Position numbers and translations under genes: made by a program
Source of the DNA: an uncultured Fibrobacter sp.
GTDB taxonomy: Bacteria > Fibrobacterota > Fibrobacteria > Fibrobacterales > Fibrobacteraceae
Length of the DNA: 64,000 nucleotides
Direction of reading: 5' to 3'
Assembly (NCBI RefSeq): GCF_900316465.1
Contig: NZ_ONDD01000007.1
Span: 1-64,000, forward strand
Part shown: positions 58,104-64,000 of the stretch, in pieces
How positions within the stretch are numbered: position 1 is the first letter of the stretch
Layout: every line of letters begins with the position of its first letter
The notes under the pieces: model-generated
Told to the model about the DNA's origin: nothing
Seen by the model: the letters and a program-made list of their open reading frames with translations, nothing else
The model's database searches: none

Positions 58104-59171
58104 ATGTTAAAAAATATTTACAAAACAGTCTTTATCGCCTTGGCAGGTCTCGTCGGAACAGCCAACGCACTCGAAATCCGTCCTCTTGCTGAAATCGAAT
58201 TCCCGACAAAAGTGAATATCGCTTATGAACAAGCGGGCAACAAGAATGACTCCAAGTGGGACACCGATCTTCTGTTCATGGGCGGTACCGAAGTTCTCTT
58301 CTCTCCCGTAATTCCTATCCGCTTCGGTGGCGGTATCGCTTACAAGAGCGCCCAGAAAAAGGGCGGCACGATTGTGACTCCGGCAACTCTCCCTATCTGG
58401 GGAACCATTTCTTACGATCCCATCAAGGGCCAATATGCCGTTTCGCCCTACATCGTTGCAAGATTAGGTACCCTTCTGCCGCTTTCCAGCAACGGAAACT
58501 GGTATGAAAAGCCTCTCAACTTTTTTGCCCAAGGCGGTATCGGCGTCATCCTGCCGTTCAACATCGGACTTGAAGTCAACTACGACTACACCACACTGCT
58601 CAAGTCTTACAAGAGCTTAGATACCCAGGCTAGGGCATCCTCCGGTCGCGTGGGCGTCATGATTTCTTACGGATTCGATCTCGGATCTAATAACTCGAAG
58701 CCCGAAGAAGAACCTAAGGGCTACGACGTCTCCTCCATTACCAACGAAAGCACAAGCGAAGAACCCGCCGAATCCCAGGAATCTTCCGGTTTCGACTACT
58801 CCGGCGGAGCTTATGACTCTTCTGAACCGGACACCACGGCAACGACTTCTGAAACGGATTATGGTTACGGCTATGGCGCCTCTGAAGAAACTCCGGCTGA
58901 ATCTACCGAAGACACCGCAAGTGCCCCTGTAGCAGAAGAAGCCCCGGCAGAAGAGAGCGCCGCTGAAGAACCGGCTGCAGAAGAAGCCGCCGCAGAGCCC
59001 GAAGCTGTCGCAGAGCCCGAACCGGAACCTGAACCGGCTGCAGAACCCGCTCCGGAACCGGAACCCAAGCCCGCAGCAAAGAAGGCTTCGAAGAAGTCCA
59101 GCAAGAAGTCTAAGAAGTCTTCCAAGAAGTCCTCCAAAAAGTCCAGCAAAAAGAGCAAAAAGAAGAAGTAA
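58104..59171 (+). CDS. Outer-membrane beta-barrel protein with acidic linker and Lys/Ser-rich tail
   Basis: The 355-residue protein has a signal peptide (cleavage after NALE or TANA). Residues 24-200 have alternating strands (LEIRPLAEIEFPTKVNIAYEQ, RFGGGIAYKS, IGLEVNYDYTTLL, GRVGVMISYGFDLG) that fit a small barrel. An acidic, Ser/Tyr/Glu-rich stretch (about 205-290) leads to a Glu/Pro/Ala repeat and a final run of about 33 residues of KKSS-type repeats, histone-tail-like and strongly basic. No family is recognised. The charged tail could bind polyanions such as lipopolysaccharide or nucleic acid. Confidence 0.65.
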   Translation: MLKNIYKTVFIALAGLVGTANALEIRPLAEIEFPTKVNIAYEQAGNKNDSKWDTDLLFMGGTEVLFSPVIPIRFGGGIAYKSAQKKGGTIVTPATLPIWGTISYDPIKGQYAVSPYIVARLGTLLPLSSNGNWYEKPLNFFAQGGIGVILPFNIGLEVNYDYTTLLKSYKSLDTQARASSGRVGVMISYGFDLGSNNSKPEEEPKGYDVSSITNESTSEEPAESQESSGFDYSGGAYDSSEPDTTATTSETDYGYGYGASEETPAESTEDTASAPVAEEAPAEESAAEEPAAEEAAAEPEAVAEPEPEPEPAAEPAPEPEPKPAAKKASKKSSKKSKKSSKKSSKKSSKKSKKKK

Positions 59172-59212
59172 TGCTCACACAAAATTGAAAACTGAATAGT
59201 TAACAAAGAACT

Positions 59213-59235
59213 AGGCGCCCACGGGCGCCTTCATT
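59213..59235 (+). terminator. Probable terminator after the 58104 gene
   Basis: AGGCGCC-CACG-GGCGCCT forms a seven-pair GC-rich hairpin followed by TCATTATTTA. Confidence 0.6.
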
Positions 59236-59250
59236 ATTTATATTTATAAA

Positions 59251-61809
59251 ATGAAAGCTTTCATTACTGGACTTTTGAAGAATCTCGCCCACCCGGGAAC
59301 GATTGTAGGCCTCATTGTTTCGATTGCTATTCCGTTCCTGATTTACCTGGGTCCGAACGTAGGTCACAAGGGCACCATTAAAAATCTTGACCTTTACCTG
59401 CCACTTCCGCTATTTATCATCCAGCTGATTGCAGCGATTGTTATTTTCGCTCTTTTGCATAAGGATTTTCGCGAATGGATCAAGGGGATTCTGCCCGAAA
59501 AGAAGATTTCGATCTTGATGATTGCCTTTACCGCGGCAATTACGATTTTCGCCGGCACCCAGATTGAAGCCCGCCACCGCGTGCAAAGCGACGAAAGCGT
59601 ATTCATGTCAGTCGCCCAGAACATGTACTACAACCATGAATCGGGCACTTGCAACCAGGGATTCTTCGAAGACGGCAAGCTGAAATGCGTAGCAACCTCC
59701 AACAGTTTCAAGACCAAGGGACTCGCCTTCCTTTACCTGCTCGGCATGCCGCTCTTGGGCAACAACCTGCACTGGATTTTCCACATGGAACTCTTGATGC
59801 TCCCGCTTGCGGTGCTCTTGATGTTCCTTGCGATTGTCGCCTGGACGCGAATGCCCTTGCTCGCTTTCTTTGCAGCTCTTTTGACAGCGCTCCAGCCCAC
59901 GGTACTTTTCCAGTTCCGCGCCATGTCGGTGGAACCGCTCTACATTTTCCTTTCTGCCCTTTCACTGTTGATTTTCAAGTGGGCCTACGACCGTAACACC
60001 GTCAAGCACTGGGCGCTCCTCGCTCTTTCGCTCGCGTTCTTTGCACAGACCCGCCAAGAAACCGCATTCTGCCTGCTCGCTTTTATCGTATTCGCTCTCC
60101 CCAAGCTCCTCGACAGCAAGAGCGCCAAGGCACCCACATTCTTTGTAACTCTTTCTCTCTTCTCGGTTCCGGCGCTCCTCACCATCAGTTACTTCCAAGG
60201 TTTTGGATTCCAGGGTGGAGAATTCGATGCCCACGGGCATTTCTTTGAAGACCTCGCCCGCAACTGGGAAGAAATGACCAAACCGCTCAACAAGAACGGC
60301 GAACTCGAAAACCCCTTCCTCACCTACTTTAATTACCTGTTCGCCATTGGCGCCATTTACCTGGTAGTTCGTGCAATCTGGGGCGCCAAGAAGAAGGAAT
60401 ACTTCTACCTTGAAATCCTCGCTTTCTTGCTCCTGTACCACATCCAAACCTACATGATCCTTGAAAACGTCTCAGGCGATTTCAGCATCCAGATCAACCA
60501 GCGTTACAGTTTGGTCATGTTGCCGTCGATGGCTTTTGTCGGCGCACTCCCGGTAACCCACTTGGTACAATTGCTGATCGGTTCCATGAGCACCAAGGAC
60601 GCCAAGCAAAACGCGATGACGACCGCCCTGGTTACCCTTGTTGCAGGCATTATCTTTACCGGTTGGACCTTCCACTATAAAGAAGACTTCAACAAGAATA
60701 TCATGTACAACCGTAACCACCTGACCATCGAAGAACACGAGATTCTGGGCTGGCTCGCAGAACAGCCGAAAAAGGAACGCATGTTCATTTACGGTCGCCC
60801 CTGGCACTTTATCGGTTACGGCGTATCGTCTATCCATTACGACCGCGCACGCCAAATGAGCACGCTTGACCTCAAGAAACTCATCGACAAGTACAAAGGC
60901 GAAGTCTACTACATTCGCGGTCTAGATTGCTGGGACAGCCAGACTTATCACAAGAAGGCCGTAGAACACCGCATTGCTACCACCTGCGATGTATTTGAAC
61001 GCGACATGGACTTGGAAGGAGTCAAGAACATCCTGATTACGAACAACTACTGGGTACAAATCGCCAAGTTCAACGGCCGCAAGGAATTCAACCCGCAAAA
61101 AATCATAGCCGTAAGCGACCTTGAACTAAGAGCCGCCTCCGAGGATTCCACCAAGCAATCACTTTTCTACCGATTCAACCTGAACGAAACCGCAGCCGTT
61201 GCAAACCAATGGGACTACACCATTCTTTTCGATGGCGACACCATTGCTCACAGCGCCTACTCTAACGGAAGCTTTAGCGGAAGCATCGCTAATGACAAGT
61301 TAAAGTCCGGCTACAACCAAATGGAATTCGTGGTACAGAATCGCGAAAACGGCAAGCTCATGGCCGACATCCAGAAATTCTACTTTAACAATGCCGCAGG
61401 CGCCGTGCAGCTGACCGAAATGCCTTACGTAAGCCACAAGCAAGCTTGGGGCAAACTCCACAAGAACACCTCGCTCGAAGGCAACACGTTCAAGGTGGGC
61501 GGCAAGCTCTATAACGAAGGCTTTGGCACGCACGCCTCTTCCGAAACGGTATTCAATATCGAAGGCAAGTACAAGACCTTCAAGATGGGCTACGGCCTCG
61601 ACGAAGAATCGCTCTGCAGCGACGGCGTGCAATTGCAAATCATTGCCGACGGCAACGTGATTCACGACAGCGGCCGATTCGTTCTCGGCAATTTAAAGGT
61701 TGCCGAAGTGAATGTCGAAAACGTGAAGACGCTTACTATCAAGACCAACTCGTTTGAAGACATGGACTGCGACCACGTCGACATCATCAATCCCGCGCTT
61801 ATTCCCTAG
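59251..61809 (+). CDS. GT-C family glycosyltransferase fused to a C-terminal NPCBM domain
   Basis: The 852-residue protein has about ten membrane helices in the first 500 residues and the acidic loop motif RVQSDESVFMS after the second, as in GT39/ArnT-type transferases that use polyprenyl-phosphate sugars. A soluble part (about 500-720) follows. The last 125 residues match the NPCBM carbohydrate-binding module: LYNEGFGTHASSETVFNIEGKYKTFKMGYGLDEES and the end DCDHVDIINPALI. It lies seven bases before a GtrB-like gene, which probably makes its lipid-linked donor. Confidence 0.75.
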   Translation: MKAFITGLLKNLAHPGTIVGLIVSIAIPFLIYLGPNVGHKGTIKNLDLYLPLPLFIIQLIAAIVIFALLHKDFREWIKGILPEKKISILMIAFTAAITIFAGTQIEARHRVQSDESVFMSVAQNMYYNHESGTCNQGFFEDGKLKCVATSNSFKTKGLAFLYLLGMPLLGNNLHWIFHMELLMLPLAVLLMFLAIVAWTRMPLLAFFAALLTALQPTVLFQFRAMSVEPLYIFLSALSLLIFKWAYDRNTVKHWALLALSLAFFAQTRQETAFCLLAFIVFALPKLLDSKSAKAPTFFVTLSLFSVPALLTISYFQGFGFQGGEFDAHGHFFEDLARNWEEMTKPLNKNGELENPFLTYFNYLFAIGAIYLVVRAIWGAKKKEYFYLEILAFLLLYHIQTYMILENVSGDFSIQINQRYSLVMLPSMAFVGALPVTHLVQLLIGSMSTKDAKQNAMTTALVTLVAGIIFTGWTFHYKEDFNKNIMYNRNHLTIEEHEILGWLAEQPKKERMFIYGRPWHFIGYGVSSIHYDRARQMSTLDLKKLIDKYKGEVYYIRGLDCWDSQTYHKKAVEHRIATTCDVFERDMDLEGVKNILITNNYWVQIAKFNGRKEFNPQKIIAVSDLELRAASEDSTKQSLFYRFNLNETAAVANQWDYTILFDGDTIAHSAYSNGSFSGSIANDKLKSGYNQMEFVVQNRENGKLMADIQKFYFNNAAGAVQLTEMPYVSHKQAWGKLHKNTSLEGNTFKVGGKLYNEGFGTHASSETVFNIEGKYKTFKMGYGLDEESLCSDGVQLQIIADGNVIHDSGRFVLGNLKVAEVNVENVKTLTIKTNSFEDMDCDHVDIINPALIP

Positions 61810-61816
61810 GTAAATC

Positions 61817-62728
61817 ATGCTGTTATCTGTAATCATTCCTGTTTTTAACGAAGAAGAAATCGTCGCCGAAACCTACCGCGTTCTCGAAGAAGAACTCAAA
61901 GACATCGAGCACGAACTCATCTTTGTAAACGATGGTTCCAAGGACAAGACCCGCGAAATCGTAGAATCGCTTTTGCCCCAGAATCCGAACAACAAGATTA
62001 TCAACTTTAGCCGCAACTTCGGTCACCAGGCCGCATTCAGCGCGGGCCTCGACCATTCTACGGGCGATGCCGTGGTGATTATCGACGGCGACCTGCAAGA
62101 CCCGCCGAGCCTGATTCACGAAATGCTCGAAAAGTGGCGCGAAGGTTACCAGGTCGTTTACGCCCAGCGCAACAAGCGCAAAGGCGAAACCATTTTCAAG
62201 CGCTTTACCGCCTTCTGTTTCTACCGCCTGATTGGCAAGCTCACCAGCATCGACATTCCGCCTGATACCGGCGACTTCCGCCTGATGGACCGCTGCGTGG
62301 TGAATCAGCTGACCAACCTGCCCGAACGCAGCCGATTCTTGCGCGGGCTCGTTTGCTGGGTCGGATTCAAGAAGATTGGAGTCAAGTACGACCGCGCCGA
62401 ACGTACCGCAGGCACCTCCAAGTACCCGCTCAAGAAGATGGTGCGTCTCGCCCTCGACGGCATTACCGGTTTCAGTTCCGCACCGCTCAAGATTAGTTTC
62501 TACGCTGGATTGTTCGCAACCGTCGTCGGTCTCGGCGTGTTGATTTGGTCGATCCTCGAAAAGTTCCTCAGCCCCGCGACAACCGTTCCCGGATGGGCAT
62601 CGCTCATGACAGCCATCGTATTCTTCGGTGGCATCCAGCTGATGTCTATCGGCATCATGGGTGAATACATCGGTCGCATTTACGACGAAGTCAAACAGCG
62701 TCCGCTTTATATTGAAGACAAGAAGTAA
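61817..62728 (+). CDS. GT2 polyprenyl-phosphate glycosyltransferase (GtrB/DPM1-like)
   Basis: The 303-residue protein transfers a sugar from a nucleotide sugar to undecaprenyl phosphate. The GT-A domain has LLSVIIPVFNEEEIVAETY, LIFVNDGSKDKT, the metal-binding Asp pair in VVIIDGDLQDPPSLI, and the QRNKRKGETIFKRF acceptor region. Two C-terminal membrane helices are clear (ISFYAGLFATVVGLGVLIWSI and MTAIVFFGGIQLMSIGIMGEYIGRIYDEVK), as in GtrB. Cotranscription with the GT-C gene suggests a donor-and-transferase pair for surface glycosylation. Confidence 0.88.
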   Translation: MLLSVIIPVFNEEEIVAETYRVLEEELKDIEHELIFVNDGSKDKTREIVESLLPQNPNNKIINFSRNFGHQAAFSAGLDHSTGDAVVIIDGDLQDPPSLIHEMLEKWREGYQVVYAQRNKRKGETIFKRFTAFCFYRLIGKLTSIDIPPDTGDFRLMDRCVVNQLTNLPERSRFLRGLVCWVGFKKIGVKYDRAERTAGTSKYPLKKMVRLALDGITGFSSAPLKISFYAGLFATVVGLGVLIWSILEKFLSPATTVPGWASLMTAIVFFGGIQLMSIGIMGEYIGRIYDEVKQRPLYIEDKK

Positions 62729-62747
62729 ACAGTGATTAGTGATGAGG

Positions 62748-62807
62748 AATGTGAAATGAGAAATGCATGACGAAACATTACACATTACACATTTCACATT
62801 TCACATT
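62748..62807. repeat. Heptad-repeat long hairpin
   Basis: An 18-base left arm (62748-62765) pairs with an 18-base right arm (62790-62807) with one mismatch. The right side is a tandem of CATTACA and CATTTCA heptads. It fills the gap between the GtrB-like gene and gmk. Confidence 0.65.
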
Positions 62808-62838
62808 GAAATTGATTGCAAGAAGTTAAAAGGTTTTT

Positions 62839-63402
62839 ATGCGCAACAAATTATTCGTTATGAGTGCCGCTAGCGGCGCAGGCAAGACCACCCTCAAGGA
62901 TTTGGTCATCAAGGATTTTCCGGACATCAAGTATTCCATTTCGGCCACCACGCGCAAGCCGCGCGAAGGCGAAGTTGACGGCGTTCATTATTTTTTCAAG
63001 ACCAAGGAAGAATTCGAAAAGCTCATTAAAGAAGACGGCCTGATCGAATGGAACGAAGTCCACGGCAATTACTACGGCACGCCCAAGAGCTTTGTCGAGA
63101 AGACGCTCGCCGAAGGCAACCGCGTGATTTTCGACCTTGACGTTTTTGGCAAGGTGAACTTTGACAAGGTCTACCCCGACGCTACCGGCATTTTGATTTT
63201 GCCGCCGAGCGAAGAAGAACTTGAAAAGCGTCTGCGCGGTCGCGGTACCGATTCCGAAGAAGTGATTCAGCTGCGCCTGAAGAACGCCAAGAAAGAAATG
63301 GAATTCGCAAAGACCCAGGGCAAGTACGAATACGTCATCATCAACGACGACTTGCAGCGCGCCGCTAACGAACTCCGCGAGATTTTAAAGAAGAAAGACT
63401 AA
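62839..63402 (+). CDS. gmk: Guanylate kinase
   Basis: Gmk phosphorylates GMP and dGMP. The 187-residue product has the P-loop MSAASGAGKTTLKDLV, the GMP-binding SISATTRKPREGEVDGVHYFF and NYYGTPKSFVEKTL, and the lid RGRGTDSEEVIQLRLKNAKKEM. AAAAGG lies before the ATG. Its stop overlaps that of the convergent Sua5/TsaC gene. Confidence 0.97.
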   Translation: MRNKLFVMSAASGAGKTTLKDLVIKDFPDIKYSISATTRKPREGEVDGVHYFFKTKEEFEKLIKEDGLIEWNEVHGNYYGTPKSFVEKTLAEGNRVIFDLDVFGKVNFDKVYPDATGILILPPSEEELEKRLRGRGTDSEEVIQLRLKNAKKEMEFAKTQGKYEYVIINDDLQRAANELREILKKKD

Positions 63403-64000
63403 AGCTTGATGCTCGCCCGTTTGAGGCGATCATTCAAGGCCATACCGACTCCGACATTCGGAATCGGGTCTACCAGAATCAAGTCGTACCTGGGGTCATC
63501 CAAGTCATGCATGTAGGCGTACAGTTTTGCTGTCGCCTCTAGCATATTGCCCGATTCAGAGAGATTGAGAGTTGCGGGAATCACGCCGGGGGTATTGCCG
63601 AAGGCAATACGCACGCAGTGTTCCGGCAGCGTAAAGCCAGCAGGAATTTCGCCATAGAGCAGCGGAACCTGCGGGCGGTAGTGCGTATCGCACTGCCCCG
63701 GCGCCGCCATCGCTTGCCCAGGCTTAGAGGTAGATTCCTTAATCTTCACGTCACCGATGACTTTTGCAATCATCTCGGGCGTAATCGCCCCCGGTCTCAG
63801 CACCGTCGGCTCGCCCACTAAAGAGACAATCGTGCTTTCTACGCCCACGTTGCAGGGGCCGCCATCGACAATGCCTGCAAGGCCACGATCGGCCAGCTGT
63901 GCCGCTACATGTTCGGCTGTCGTCGGGCTCACATGCTTGAACAAATTCGCGCTAGGAGCAGCGAGCGGCACGCCCGCCTTCCAGATAATTTCTTGCGCCA
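63399..64000 (-). CDS. Threonylcarbamoyl-AMP synthase, Sua5/TsaC family (5' end outside the window)
   Basis: The enzyme makes threonylcarbamoyl-AMP for the t6A modification of ANN-decoding tRNAs. About 200 C-terminal residues are visible. The YrdC/TsaC core shows PLAAPSANLFKHVSPTTAEHV and VDGGPCNVGVESTIVSLVGEPTVLRPGAI. A linker and the extra C-terminal Sua5 domain follow (HYRPQVPLL ... DLILVDPIPNVGVGMALNDRLKRA), so it is the long Sua5 type rather than short TsaC. The frame is open to the right edge. Confidence 0.92.
   Translation of the reverse strand, partial: AQEIIWKAGVPLAAPSANLFKHVSPTTAEHVAAQLADRGLAGIVDGGPCNVGVESTIVSLVGEPTVLRPGAITPEMIAKVIGDVKIKESTSKPGQAMAAPGQCDTHYRPQVPLLYGEIPAGFTLPEHCVRIAFGNTPGVIPATLNLSESGNMLEATAKLYAYMHDLDDPRYDLILVDPIPNVGVGMALNDRLKRASIKL

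Noticed and set aside
1..64000. CRISPR arrays, rRNA genes, prophage or insertion sequences
   Set aside because: I looked for spaced direct repeats, rRNA core sequences, transposase and integrase motifs, and saw none in the window.

Overview
The window is a compact, gene-dense bacterial chromosome segment, about 50% G+C by eye, that almost certainly comes from Fibrobacter or a close relative in the phylum Fibrobacteres. Three things point there. Two proteins carry the FISUMP domain (Fibrobacter succinogenes major paralogous domain). Several secreted proteins have Ser-rich SSSSV linkers. Many genes are preceded by TAnnTTTG, the promoter element known from Bacteroidetes, so the FCB superphylum fits. 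I see no rRNA operon, CRISPR array, prophage or complete insertion sequence.

Layout. 1-5500: end of a TRAM-domain protein, an SPOR-domain protein, tRNA-Leu(CAA), a membrane protein, panD, a LytR_C lipoprotein, rsfS and argS. 5589-10851: a FISUMP protein, purU, pyrE and envelope proteins of unknown role. 10961-16423: a DEAD-box helicase, map, two unknown genes and fusA, whose product resembles the mitochondrial/spirochaete EF-G type. 16600-18823: a possible structured RNA, then mazG and dprA, which are divergent with overlapping start codons, and an FtsB-like gene. 18826-23005: an RND efflux pump pair. 23094-28121: an AT-rich operon of secreted proteins (small exported protein, FISUMP lipoprotein, 1187-residue subtilase), followed by a duplicated gene scrap. 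28391-30591: two DUF5683-like proteins. 30804-35477: rpmB, then ispH and waaA in an operon with a methyltransferase-like protein and an ABC exporter. 35553-36101: convergent tRNA-Glu and tRNA-Ser separated by an array of hairpins. 36361-41398: a large DEAD-box helicase with a structured leader, a NERD protein, an M16 peptidase and an Rrf2 regulator. 41400-45274: a sulphur amino-acid cluster (metY, an iron alcohol dehydrogenase, cysK) with a long leader that contains a Cys/Met-containing mini-ORF. 45451-55298: a HAD phosphatase, a TraB-family protein, two lipoproteins, cmk, rpsA, an acyltransferase, coaBC, a UDG-fold protein without catalytic residues and an RlmI-like methyltransferase. 55383-64000: nrdR and tkt, a beta-barrel protein with a Lys/Ser tail, a GT-C transferase fused to an NPCBM domain next to its likely polyprenyl-phosphate sugar synthase, gmk, and the 3' part of a Sua5/TsaC gene.

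How it works together. Most genes are housekeeping: translation (argS, fusA, rpsA, rpmB, tRNAs, map, rsfS), nucleotide and cofactor synthesis (pyrE, purU, cmk, gmk, coaBC, panD), carbon and sulphur metabolism (tkt, metY, cysK). Between them lie lineage-specific envelope proteins. The points most worth follow-up are the promoter code and its very short leaders, the mazG/dprA start overlap, the metY leader, the covarying hairpins between the tRNAs, and the AT-rich secreted protease operon. All functional calls come from reading motifs by eye; no database search was run.
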